Positions 1 through 11,742 of a DNA stretch of 64,000 nt are shown piece by piece; within the stretch, counting starts at the first letter, position 1; each line of letters starts with the position of its first letter. The position numbers and the translations under genes were made by a program. The notes beneath the pieces were generated by a model. The model saw only the letters and a program-made list of their open reading frames with translations. It was not told the DNA's origin and did not search any database. Origin of the DNA: Rostratula benghalensis (taxonomy: Eukaryota; Chordata; Aves; Charadriiformes; Rostratulidae); the NCBI GenBank assembly GCA_013399305.1, contig VXAI01000446.1, positions 124,001-188,000 on the forward strand. Direction: 5' to 3'.

Positions 1-2500
1 CATCCAGAATTGGTTAAGAAAATGTGATGTAAAATTGATGGGAAAACCCCCTGTTTTTTAGTGCAGCAGATTCTTGTCTGGTGACAATTCCTTCCATGCA
101 ATTTGATTTTAGAAATGAAGGAATATTCATCATTAAAAGTGGTTTCTTCAACAATTCTTCCTAAGTTTTGATCAACTTGAAGCATAAAAAAAAATTTGTC
201 AACTTTTTTTCTGCAATAGGTTAATGTAAATGACAGCATTAAATGCAGCTAAGTTTTTTTTCTAAAAAACCTGTCCTTGTACCACTGTGATGAAAAAAAA
301 AAATCACTTCCCAGATCTACACAACACAGCTTCCAGGTTTTTCTCTCCCAGGAGACCAAGCTGAGGAACAGAAAGTCTGAAGCAAGTCTGAAATCTGGGT
401 TTGAACAGTAAATGACACCTATGACTGATAATAATGTTAACATTATTCTTATTTAATTCAGTGCATTAATTTTAATTTTCTGAGACTTATGTAAGGCTCA
501 TAGGATGTCTTGTAGTTGTATAAAGCAATTAACTCATTGAAATTAATCAGTCATCTTTACAGATGCCCAAAGCTCAAAAAACCTTGCTATCATTTATTAT
601 AACTGAATTCTGAAAACGTGAACAGAAGATTCAGGGAACTGTTTCTAGCTTCAGCCAAAATTCAGAAAGAAGATTAATTGATGATAATGGATAGGATGTA
701 TTTTGGAACCATTAATTGGAAAAGGAGGATTGCTGACTCGCAGGAAAGACTTGCAAACCTCAGCACCTTTCTTTACCTCTTGCAGATTGCTTTCATTTGG
801 TTTGCTTCCCAAATACAGGCTGGAGGCTTTCAGTAAAAATGTGGAACATTTTACTATAATAAGAAAAAGGGTATAATTACAGAGTCAGGCTGAAAATGTT
901 ATTACAATATTTAATGCTAGTTGTATTAGTTTCCATTGTATTAATGGTATATAATGGTATATACACGGAGCACTAATTTATCAGTGAGATTAATAGGTGC
1001 TTCAGTAAAAGTTTATATCAGTGTCTCACTAGCAAGCAAAACCGTTATCTTCATCTTTTTCTTGGCAAAGCAGTAGGAGAAACCCCAAGCTCTGTATTCT
1101 TGGTCCAATCCCACTGTTTTGCAGATGATGACCCTCAGTGATCTGGATACCATGTCACTGATTTTGCTTCTTTTCTCAGCCAATTTAATGGTCAAGTCAA
1201 TGCATAAACATGAGTACATATACCTCATAGCATATCAAATTTTGTTGAGCCTTTTCACTAATTACAGGCTATAAGAACCATTAACTCAAGTGCTGAGTGG
1301 GCGGCTTCATGCTCAACTGATACTAGCTTTTGTAAAACTCCAGGAAGTCAGAAGGCTTTGTATGGTCCAGAAGAATCCAACCTGAAAGGTACTACATCAT
1401 CCCAGCTATGCCTTCCTTTGGCAAGACAGGACCATCTGTAAACTCACTTTTGATGTTTGCTAGAATCCACAGTTTGCTCTGCAGCTAGGTAGTTTCTACA
1501 AAATTTGATTTGGCTTGGTCTAACATTTCTTGAATTATACTTCTAAAAATATCACCTGAACCTGTCCCTGACTGGCAGGCTACAGCAGAAGCATTTCTAT
1601 GGAAGCTGATTTAATAGCCTCCCACTACCAAGTTTTCCACATCTTTCACTCAATGAGCTCTTGGCACTAGCTGTTGTTGGGCACAGGCTAACGACCAATA
1701 CCCATTAATAACTAAGACAACTAAGAAATAAACTCATGCTTTGAGCTGTGCTTCAGTGTCTCTATGCCAGAGTTTTTTGTGTCAAAGTGGTGGTATTTTT
1801 ACTCTCCAAATTATCCACTTTTGAATCTGGGCATTCTCACTGAGCTCATTTTAGATACTTAATCAGGACAGGCATTATGTGCTTAATATGAAGAAATTAA
1901 GGCCTATTACTTTTAGGCCTGCCCCAAGACAGCATGACCCAATAGGGAATAAGTTTAAGCTAGTCATCAAGAAATGTGCTGCATCATGCAAACACCCAGT
2001 GGGCCAGATGAAAGTGATTTTCATTACTGTTCACCATGTCATTTCCAAAGTTCCAGTACTCAAAGTGACACAGGGTAAATAGAAATATTTATAAAAAAAG
2101 AGTCAAGATCAACATCAGTGGTTCTTACCTGATTAAGATATTTTTCTTTTACTCTGTTTTTCTCCATGCTTTGAACTTCTCAGAGTCTGTCTTTCTCACT
2201 GTTTTTCCCACTTTCTAAATAAAACAAACAAGAAGCAAGTGACCAACCGGTCCTACTACTGCCATCCTCCACAAAGAGCAGCTTAACTGCAGTGTACTTT
2301 GGGGCTGTTCAGAAAGTTAGCATTCTCAGCATCTGGATACTAATACAGCTGAAATATTTCAGCTAGGCACACTAGGGGCTGTAGCTCTTCAGTCACCCAG
2401 AACTTATTGGCATGAGTCATTATTTATTCCCAAGAATGTATTTCTCCAAGAAATTTAGACCACACAGATTTAGCTAGCTAAGAGCACACAGTACTTCACA
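1..2500. other. AT-rich sequence, no gene seen
   Basis: No convincing exon, tRNA or repeat family was found. Open frames here are short and lack splice context. One small candidate exon on the minus strand (2129-2214) was considered and rejected. By synteny with mammals (34b, 34c, then HOATZ, then LAYN) a small minus-strand HOATZ-like gene could lie near here, but I could not identify it. Confidence 0.5.
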
Positions 2501-2504
2501 CTTA

Positions 2505-3340
2505 CTTCTAGGAAGCTGCGGCCTCTGGAGAGCAGTACTCCTCTCTGGAAATCTCAATCACATAAAGAGCGCTTGGGAAGATGTGTGTGCGGGCAGGAGG
2601 GCAGTGCAGGGAGGACATGAGGCCTCGGAGAGATGGGGAAGGTCTGGCAGGGGTGCGGGGCTCAGGCCAAAGATGTGGAGTGATGATCTGGAGTGGGGCA
2701 CCAGGAGGAGCGTGATGCCCTAGGTAAGATGCAGACCCTGCGGAGAAGCGTCCGGCCACAGAAAGGGTAAAGGCCTCCGGGCAACCCCTCCTCCCAGGGT
2801 AGCGTTAGGCCTCCAGCCAGGGGCAGCATCCCCTCGTAGGGCAGAGTCCTCTCACGGGGCGGGGTGTCGCCATAGGGCAGGGGGCAGTGTCCCCTCACGT
2901 GGCAGGGTGGCCCTTACAGGACTTCCGACAGTGGCGGGAGCATGGCTGAGGTCCAGAAAGTGCGGGCAAAGCCCACGTCGGCTGGGCTTGAGCAAGCAAA
3001 GACAAGGGACCCACCGGGCACAATCGGGTGCTGTCCTGGCTCTGTCCCCGTGGCACGGCGTAGGGCTGCGTCCCGGTGTCCCCTCTCCATGACGTCGGCC
3101 CACCCAGCTCAGCCTGGCTGCTCCTCCCCTGTGGCCACCAGGAAGCAAGAGGATGGCGGGAGCCTGGTGCTGACCGGGCTGCTGACACCTCCCTGTCACT
3201 GCCACCTGCTGTGGCAGGTACCCGTGACCTCCTTGCTGGGCCCTTCCTTTTCCCTGGATGCCAGGAGGGAAGAGGACTGTGGCAACGGTGTGAAGCCAAC
3301 TCAAGAGAGGACACAGTGGTGCAGGCATGTATGAGGAGCC
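2505..3340. other. GC- and CpG-rich block with minisatellite-like G/C motifs
   Basis: This stretch stands out from the AT-rich flanks. From about 2760 to 2920 it carries degenerate 20-25 bp units built on GGGCAG and TCCCCTC cores. From about 2920 to 3100 CpG is frequent (for example CACGTCGG, GACGTCGG, TCCCCGTGGCACGGCG). Several overlapping open frames exist on both strands, as expected for GC-rich DNA; none resembles a known protein. It lies about 0.6 kb downstream of miR-34c on the minus strand. It could be a CpG island promoter for a neighbouring gene, or a GC-rich satellite that mimics one. A plus-strand AG at about 3219 and a GT at 3358 could frame an exon, but the frame I checked from that acceptor closes. 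Confidence 0.5.
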
Positions 3341-3892
3341 TGGACCCTGCTGCACGGTAAGGGATACGCTGCCTGTCACAGTAAACACGAAGACCAGAAG
3401 GATGACCATGTTGTGCTTCTCATTTCAAGTGTCTTTGGGCCGTTTACACTCAAGTCCAGCCTTGGGCCTATCTATGAAACAGGAAGTAGCTGCCACCACA
3501 GGCTTCAGTTTTATTTACACAGCAAGAGTAAATGGAAGTTAATTTGAAAACAGGGGCCTTAGGCAAGTGTAAGGCTAAGACCAGCACAATCAAAATGGGG
3601 GATGATGTCTGCAAATTTTGGGAAGAAAAAACTTTCAGTTTGTTCTCATGTTTATTAGTGTCCTGTTCTGACAAAAGAGTTGTGAATGAAGTGTATCGCA
3701 CAGGTACAGTTAAATTGGCTTGACAGCTGCACTGATGTCTCTTGCATGTGTGACAGGCAATCAAGTACTTTTCACTTGTTTTATTTCACTTGTCTTGCCT
3801 GTCTATTAGATGCTTCTGCCAAAAGATTAGTCTACCTGCCTTCTGTTGTTGAAATTTCCATGTATCTTATTTCAGTTGAGATACCTTCCAAA

Positions 3893-3967
3893 CCCGTTTA
3901 CCTGGCTGTGTGGCTAGTGATTGTAACTTTAGGCAATCAGCTAACTACACTGCCTAGTAACTAGGCT
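3893..3967 (-). ncRNA. MIR34C: microRNA precursor mir-34c
   Basis: Read on the minus strand, the segment folds as a miRNA hairpin. The 5p arm occupies 3955-3933 and begins AGGCAGTGTAGTTAGC, giving the miR-34 seed GGCAGTG. The 3p arm occupies 3922-3901 and begins AATCACTAGCC. The flanking stem TAGTTACT / AGCCAGGTAA matches the mir-34c precursor as I remember it from vertebrates, with a few substitutions in the loop and 3p arm. It follows mir-34b by about 0.43 kb on the same strand, as in the polycistronic 34b/34c transcript of other vertebrates. Known roles (p53 target, multiciliated cells, testis) come from the family and are not visible here. Confidence 0.95.
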
Positions 3968-4334
3968 GCTGTGAGAGACAGTTCCTTTTCAACTCCTACT
4001 TTGAAGAAGACTGGGGTTTTGTTAAAATAAAATGGAGCGGGTTCTAGCACTACAAGGTATTTTCTCCATTATTAAAATTCTTTAACGTTAAGCAAAGTAG
4101 TCAGAGTGAAAAAGATTTCTAGCATATGGTGAGTTTAATATTTTAATCATTGCTTAAAACCCCCATCACTTACTAACTTGTTAAGTGAGACATGAAAGCT
4201 GGATTAAAATTATTTTCCTAATACCTGACAGATAAACTGAAAGATACAACCAAAACAATTCTTAGTCCAGTCTTGGTGCATAAACAAAGTTTTGTAGTGC
4301 AGTTTTCTGTACTGAGGCTGTAACAGGGAATCCT

Positions 4335-4420
4335 GTGCCTTGTTTTGATGGCAGTGAAGTTAGTGATTGTGAAGGAGTGGATACAATCAGCTAACTACAC
4401 TGCCTACAAACCAAGCACTA
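4335..4420 (-). ncRNA. MIR34B: microRNA precursor mir-34b
   Basis: On the minus strand the 5p arm lies at 4405-4383 and is identical to the miR-34c 5p arm through the 22nt core. The 3p arm lies at 4368-4347 and begins AATCACTAACTTCACTGC. The loop reads ATCCACTCCTTCAC, and the stem base pairs GTGCTTGGTTT with AAACAAGGCAC. This agrees with the chicken mir-34b precursor as I recall it almost base for base. It is the upstream member of the 34b/34c pair. The primary transcript must start above 4420 on the minus strand; I could not place its promoter. In mammals it is fired divergently from a region shared with BTG4, which also fits here because BTG4 is on the plus strand about 7 kb away. Confidence 0.97.
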
Positions 4421-4429
4421 CTCTTGTGA

Positions 4430-7400
4430 CGGTGCCATGACATTCAAACCTAGAAAAAAAAGAAAGCACTTCCAATGATTATATTAACATACTGTATCTC
4501 CTCAAATGCTCTTATAACAACAAGCAATTGACAATAATGGAAAATGTTGCTTATGCACCCTTACTGTTATTCCACTAAATCCAAAATCTTTATATGATAA
4601 ATTAACTGTTCTAAATAATTGAAAACTGCGGTGGATGCATCATAAACATAATTTCTGAAGAGTGAAGTTATAAGGATAAGTTTGTCTGCAAATTAAGCAA
4701 TTTTGCTAGCTTTCACCCATAAATGCCTTATTGTTAACATGCAAAAAAGGAATTCAGGACTTACCCTCAAGAAGCTTACCTTGTAATAATCCTGATAAAG
4801 ACTGAATTAATAATAAAATACTTAATAAGATTTAATGAAAAGGGAACAACAGTTAGCTACTTCACTCTTAATTACCTTCCCTTTTCCATGGCTAGCACAG
4901 CAACCTATTCACCGAGCACCCACCAGCCTTTAACTGGCAGACGTGCCTCTCGAGATAGGGCACGCAGGGACCACCTAAGGAACTATCTCTTCTGGGACTT
5001 CTGGGTTGGAGTGTCCCTGGACTGGGCTGTGGGTCAGCCCCGTGCCTGTAACCTTTGTGTAGTCTCTTGTCGTCATGGCCACTCACCTGAGGCTTGTGCA
5101 TGAAGACCGGACTGTTGCTTTGAAACATGCAGATGGCTCTTGCCATAGGAAGCTTTGTTTCAAAAGAGGTTTCTATGGGGAAAGTCAGTAGGGAGCACAC
5201 ATGGAGTTTCCGCCCTGCTACTGCGGACAAATAGCTGCAGGTGATCCAGACTTTAGTGTAACGTGGCATTTCAGACACACTTCTAGGCTGATAGCTGGAT
5301 ACTGGGGATTCAGCCTGGTTTTATTTATGCAGGAGTCTAGCTGCCATAGAAGAAGCCCCCCAAAAGACAGACTAACAGCTCAGAAGAGCACTGACTCGTG
5401 CTGCTGTGGTGGGAGGGACATACTGCACGTCTTCACCCAACAGATCCACACCACCTCTCTCCCTGTTTCTTGGGGGCCTAGACAGCCATTTCTGTACATT
5501 GCTTTTGACCGGTTGAGCTCACTGCAGTCCTTGCTCCCTTGCATTTTAGGTCTTCTTTCTCTGAGTAACCTGCTCTTTTCTTCTCACAATCAACACCAAC
5601 ACAACCCCATCCTGCTGCCATTTATGTTTGGAGGGGCAGATAAGCCTGTATGGGTTGGTACAATGCTGACTGTCCCCACTTTAGGCTGTTCTTTGCTCCA
5701 TGCTAGCTGCACTGGAAACCGAGGCAGAGCAGGCACGTTTTATGCTCTGCATTGCCCCTTTTTGTGTAGGAAGAACTGCAAGAGAAAAACAACATGCTCC
5801 TGTCTGCCATGTTAGCAACAGTGGGAAGATGTGATTCTGTGATCCGCAAGTACTGCAGAATTAAACTTTCCAGACCATCTAGCAGTCTGGGTTATCTAAT
5901 TTGCCTGAGATGCTTTTGAAGGGCTTGTCCTTTAGAAATTTCTGGGCAGGCCAACCTCTTCGAGAACAACATAAATATATAAGGATTATGCAAATTGTGT
6001 CCAGCTGGATGACTCAAATCTATCATTTCTGAAAATCGTGACATGCACATAGAGAGGAAGAACGAACTGACAACTCTTGATTGCATTTGCAGAAAAATTT
6101 ACAAAGCTACTGCAATAGCTCCCAGTTTGCATAAAATAAGCCCAGGTAGCTTTGCAGTCTTTCCTTTGCTGTTTAATTTTAGAACACGTGAGGCCAGCAC
6201 TGACCTTTTTTTTTTAAAGTTCATTTTATTGCTTTATTTTATTGCTGAAGACTGATGATCTTAAATTAAACTCTAGCAATATGTGGTGCTGAAACACTTA
6301 AGCTCCTCTTCAAGCAAATTTAAACTTTTACCAATTGCTATATTATAACATGAATCTAATTAAAAGTATTAGAAGGTGCTAAACATTGCTACATAGCCCC
6401 ATGAGTTGCAGTTTTTCTCTTCTGCAAAGGAAGATGGCAGGTCACAGAGTGAGGGTAAAAGCAGGTCCAGAACATCTTCCATAATTGTGGAATATACCTC
6501 CTTAGCAGTTCCACTTTATCTCCTGCATCTGCCCTGTTTGACATTGTTTTATCATACCATTGTGGTGTGCCTGTGTAATATGGGTGTTCTCACAGACCTT
6601 GATTGAAACACCTTTTATATAAGTGAATGTTTTCCTTGGGCAGGAGGCTCTTCCTAGTCAGTGTAATTAGCAGGGTCATACTGTTACATGCTTTGCATAA
6701 TAAAATTTGGTATTCATAGTAAAATCTTTAACCAGAAAAATTATTTTTAAGTACGTATCACTTAGGTTTTTACAGAACACTTATTAACTTCATAATCAAG
6801 ATGAAAACCTCAGTAAGAACGTGGTTTGTTTCTGAAATACCTATTGTTAAGCCCTTCCATCAGGCCCAGAAAGTGTCAATTTATGTAAGCTGAAAGGGAA
6901 AAATTTATGAACAATCAACATATTAAAATTTTAGTTAGTGGCTTTGATTTGAATCGCTTTCTGTCTTGTTTCAGTCAAAAATAACTCTTTGCGCAGATAC
7001 TGCACAATTTCAATAAAGGTGCAAGTTTTTAACATCCAGATATGAAGTTTCATCTGCCCTCTGTCAATTGAATGGGTGCTGTGTTCATGCAGCACTACCA
7101 TTATTTATACATTGCGTTAAATGATGCTTCTGAATGCTATCAGGACAGTAAGTAGCCCTACAAAGCAAATGTGGAGTGCTTTTCTCTAAGAAAGAAGATT
7201 GTCATGTAGGACATTTTTCTATATGGAAATAATGCAGGCTTATTGATTTCTATATCAATAATTACAAACTTCATCTGCTTACCTGGAGAAATTGTCATCC
7301 ATCATCCACAAAAATCAAATGGCTCGCAGAAGGAAGATTGCTACTAGCAAGCTGCACTTTGTTGTGTTAGTTCCATGTACTGAATCCTTTAAATCAAGAA

Positions 7401-10400
7401 AACTGCAAAATACTCTGCTGGGTTGGCTCTTGCCAGTGGTGTGTTTAGGGCAACAGTGTTTGCTCTTGGTTTGGCCTGCAGTTACTAGAGAAACTGTCTG
7501 ACTCTTTCCCTTTGTAGTTCATGCCTAGGCTTGCCTGGTGATCCAGGAGACCCATAATTTAATCTGGCTAAGAATGCTTGTGCTGAGTTAGGGTCCTGAT
7601 CTGAATCCCACTGAAGTCGTTGGACAGATTTCCATTGATTTCAGTGAGCTCTGGACCAGTCTGAACGTCCAGGCACTGTAACACATTGGGTTTTAGTAGT
7701 TTGTTTTTTTCTTTTCCTAATAAGGATTAAAACCCAGCAGCCCTGTTTTACAAAAGGTGCAAATGTGTACTTATTTATCTCATGCATCGTGTCAGTCAGG
7801 ACACTTAGCTGTTCATGGCTTTTGCAAAAACTGCTAACAGTTTCTGTTTGGATGCAACCGGGAACAAGTGGGACCACAAGTTGTTGCCTGTTATTTAACA
7901 GATCTCATGTTAGGATGGACTGTTCAAATTGTGGTTATGACATTTTGTTTCTTAGCTGCTTGTTATCCAAATACCAATATTGAAGTACCCAGGGCTACTT
8001 TTTCTTCAACTCAGTGACAACTGACAGCAATATCAAGTATTTGAGTTCAGTGAATCTACCCAGTTAAAAGAGCCAGTTTTTATTGCCACTGAAATGGGAA
8101 GCCAGAAATGCTTACTGTGCCATTAATGGAAATACTTTTGACCTCCTGCATGATGTTAAAAAGTTCTCAGAACCCTACTTCTCTATCAATGACAACCTTA
8201 ATAACTAGAGTCAATTGGATGAATTGCCAAGAACACTGCTTACATTTTCCTGTGTATGTTGCTATAAATGTGTGCAGTTTGGCCTGGGTTTCTCCTCCTA
8301 ATATCCAAGAAATAGCATCTTACTACATGATTGATTGCACTGCTGTAATCTGGTTTCTCAGGTGAAGATTTTGTTTATACGTTAACTATGGGAACAAGTA
8401 ACTCAACAAAACCAGGTGTTGTAGGGATTCAAACTTCTTTTCCATTGTCCTTTTTGGAATCTAGTCACTTCACTCTTTTGTCACAGAATTTCCTAACTCA
8501 CAGGGCCTGTCTGGACAAGTTGAAGAAAGTAGGAATGCAGGAGACAGTTCAAAGTTCCGTCAACTGATGTATCCCACTGATCCAAACTGGCTTGGTACTT
8601 ATTGAGGATAATTCCTGAGACCGAGCTCTGTCAGAGTCAGATCCCACATGGAAACTATGATCACATTATGGACTCCAGAGCACTGTTTCGCAGTGGGAAT
8701 GTTATTTTAGCCTTGGTGGTTCACGAATAAAAGATTTTAGATAATAACAAATTTTTTTTTGTTAGATTATAATATGTTATTGTGAAAAATGAGACAAAGG
8801 CAAAGAAACCAGACTAGATAGCAACTTCCTAAGCTTTGGCAAGAAAGACAGCATCATCCCTAGAGAAGTCACAATCCATATGTCTGTGATGGTGCATGAA
8901 ACCCTGAGTGTGCTAAACTCCTATTGAGAAGAACTTCAAAAACTATAATTAAGTACATAATTTTTAGGTGGCAAACCTTGTTCTCATTTTATATTTTCCT
9001 GGACACTGATTTTGTCAGCAGAGTTAAAAAATTAGAGAGTTGTGGTAGCTGCTCCCAGCTGCATTTTCTTAGCAGTAAAGACTCTAGAAAAGGGATCAGT
9101 TCATTGCATTTGCCTCATACTTTGCATGTATCCTAGCTTTTTTCTCTGCAAAACCTCAGGATACTTGCTTGTAACTCCAGTAGAAAATTCTTAGACATCT
9201 AAGATACTTCACGAAGCAAGTGTCATCTCTTGGGTAAATAATATATGGGAACCTCAGGGGTAGCTAGATGAGAATGCCTTTCAGATATGTATAGCTCTGG
9301 CAGAGTTATGAGTAGATCCTGCAGGGTTAGAATGTTGTAAGATACTGCCTGTCAGGATTGAGAGTTGTTCTGGTGCCCTTCAGAGAGCTGACAATCCACC
9401 ATAAGGCGTACGGTGAGTCAAGAATGAGTCTGCGAAGACCTGCTTAGAGAAGATCTGTATCTAACCGTAGCTGTTAGTCTAACACCCCTCATTGATTAAT
9501 TCACTCATAAAATGAGAAACAAAGCCCCAGTTTTTATAGTGCACCCTTCTGATGGAGTTCAGCAACACTATGTAGCAAAATCTATATGATCAAAAGCTTC
9601 AGGTCACTTGAGAACTTTTTTTTGTTCTTTTGACATGTCGCCATGCAACAGATGTTTGAAAACAAAGCAAATTTGATGTGGCTGTAGACACCGGCTTCAG
9701 TGTATACAAGGGAATCCAGTCAGATCAGAAAATGATCCATCAGTTACCTGATGTTTTTAACGCAAGATTAATCTCTGGAATAAAGTTCAGGATTCAGGCA
9801 TGAAAATCCAGTTTGCATGTTCAAGAATGCCCAGCTATTGCCCAGAGCTAATTTTGGTGTACTGGATTCAGACAGTCAGCAGTGGCTAAAAATCTTCATA
9901 GGCTGCACAGAAATAGGCTAACCAGCTCCTAAAAAACGTTGTGTGGAAATTCTTCCTGCCAATGCATAGCAGTGGTTTTCTGTTGTCCTATGTAATTCTC
10001 CAAACAGTACAGGAAAGGCTACCATTGCCCTCTTATGCTATATGTGCAAGGGAAAGAATGACCCATGGCTTGTGTATGGATTAAAATCCTTATGTGCAGA
10101 GCAGTGCAGAGTGCATTATAAAGATACTTTTGTGGTCAAAACACTGGTGCACTATTTTAAAGCTCAAGTCCTGGCACTGCTGAATGCTTTTTCTGAAGAC
10201 TCATTATCTATGTCAGACTTTGATTTCTTTTTCATTTGAGTGGTAATTGCAAGGTCCCTGTTAGTTAAGGAGGTAGTTTAATATGTGAGACAGATAAGAC
10301 ATGTTTTCTGGTAATTCATTACACATTCCTTAAAACCAGAATTTCTACTAAATGCCTTGGTAAGTGTGTGATGCTGAAGGCAACTGTAAGAAGCAAGGAA

Positions 10401-11250
10401 CTAACTGTGAGCAGAGGAGAAAAAATAATAATCCAGAAATAGCCAGAAAGTAGTAGTTTAGGGTACACTTCTGCAAAGATGTGTACTTCTGTAAGTTTGT
10501 GCCTTCAAGCTTTATTTTTCTTACCCGCTCTCTTATATCACAATCTATACCCAAGACTGAAATGTAAGCACTTGAATTGCTTGGCTGCAACATCTACGGT
10601 CAAATTAAGAGAGTGTTAAATAAATACTCAGCTCTTTTTACCTTAATTTATTCTTTTGTCCTGACAGTTCCTGATAAGTGACACTAGAGGCACTCAGCCT
10701 CCTGAGACAGCAAAGGGAAAAAAGAACACATCAGCTATTCTCTGAATGTGCCACAGCTAATTATTGCCTGAAGTTCTAAACAATGAAGAACTCATATTTG
10801 AGAAAATGCTTGTGTATGGACTCTTTAACAGTCAGTCATTCACACTCTTTAAGAAATGCCTCAAGAATAAAATTAAGCTATACTAATCATGTGCGAATTA
10901 TATACGGAATCATGTAGTTTTCAAAATAAAGAATACTAAATGTGTGGGCTTCATAAGGAACATAACTGTATTGTGTAAGGTCTGCTAGAACAGTCAAGTG
11001 CAATTTTAATAATAACACTGGAACTATTTTTCTCTTGAGCATTTCACTTAAATATTTCACAAATATTTATGAGATAGACTGATGGACACAACAGAATACA
11101 GTACTGGATCAATTAAGTACACCCTAAAAGAAGGAACAGTACACTCATATTGGAGTGAAATGAAGTAATTTGGAAAGAGCTTTGAAACAAGTGTGTTTAG
11201 TCTAATTGTGCACACCTGACTATTGTTACATTCCTGAGAGCCACATGATT
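4430..11250. other. Region between miR-34b and BTG4, no gene seen
   Basis: This interval should hold the start of the miR-34 primary transcript (minus) and upstream BTG4 sequence (plus). I see no coding exon with good splice signals. The longest open frame (plus, 5201-5815, 204 codons) is the longest uninterrupted frame in the window but looks compositional: it is cysteine- and leucine-rich, has no recognisable domain, and lies in slightly GC-richer DNA. The segment 4888-5060 holds a small cluster of CpGs (ACGTGCCTCTCGAG, GGGCACGCAGG) that could be part of a promoter. Confidence 0.45.
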
Positions 11251-11258
11251 AACTGTTC

Positions 11259-11266
11259 TATATAAA
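11259..11266 (+). promoter_or_regulatory. BTG4: TATA box of BTG4 (predicted)
   Basis: TATATAAA sits 25-35 bases before the inferred start of the non-coding first exon and about 480 bases before the BTG4 start codon. No other strong TATA element precedes the gene within 1 kb. A sharp TATA-driven start would suit a tissue-restricted (oocyte) gene. Transcript data were not available, so this rests on position and motif. Confidence 0.5.
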
Positions 11267-11289
11267 CCCTAAGCAAGCTATACTAGAGG

Positions 11290-11399
11290 AAGAGTGAGGG
11301 AGGATTTGGGTGTTGGGTTTCCCTTGCTTATATATGTTCTTGTAGTATTAAAGCTGTTTGTAAAGTATAGCTCAGGTTTTGAACTACTGATCTGAGAAG
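11290..11399 (+). other. BTG4: Probable 5' untranslated exon of BTG4
   Basis: The stretch follows the TATA box and ends at GAGAAG|GTAATG, a good donor. The next acceptor (TTCAATTTAG at 11741) lies one base before the BTG4 start codon, so translation starts in exon 2, as in other BTG4 genes. The exact 5' end is inferred from spacing to the TATA box. Confidence 0.4.
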
Positions 11400-11742
11400 G
11401 TAATGTTTGTGGCCTTCATTGTGTGTAAAAGAACTGTGTGAGAACTGGTTGTTGGCTGTACTATATACATGATTTATAATAAGAAGCACTTCTGACTCTT
11501 TTTACTGCTCTGTGAACTTGCTTAGTGTGAGTGCCATCTTGTAATGCATTAAATTGGTTTGACTACTCAGAACTGAATTTATCATTTGCTTGGCTTATCT
11601 GAGCTCTATCTGTCATAGCTTATGCAATTTTTGTAATATTTATCCTTGGAACTTACTAGTACCTTAATGTTATTAAATCTCTAGTCTCTTCTCTGCTGAT
11701 GGCTATCCAACAGCTAAAGCGCTTTGTGTGCTTCAATTTAGG

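Noticed and set aside
2129..2214. Minus-strand candidate last exon of a HOATZ-like gene
   Set aside because: Acceptor and donor-like ends and a Lys-rich reading ending in a stop, but only vague resemblance and no matching upstream exon found.
5201..5815. 204-codon plus-strand open frame upstream of miR-34b
   Set aside because: Longest open frame in the window, but no recognisable domain, odd cysteine/leucine-rich composition and no splice or promoter support; likely chance.
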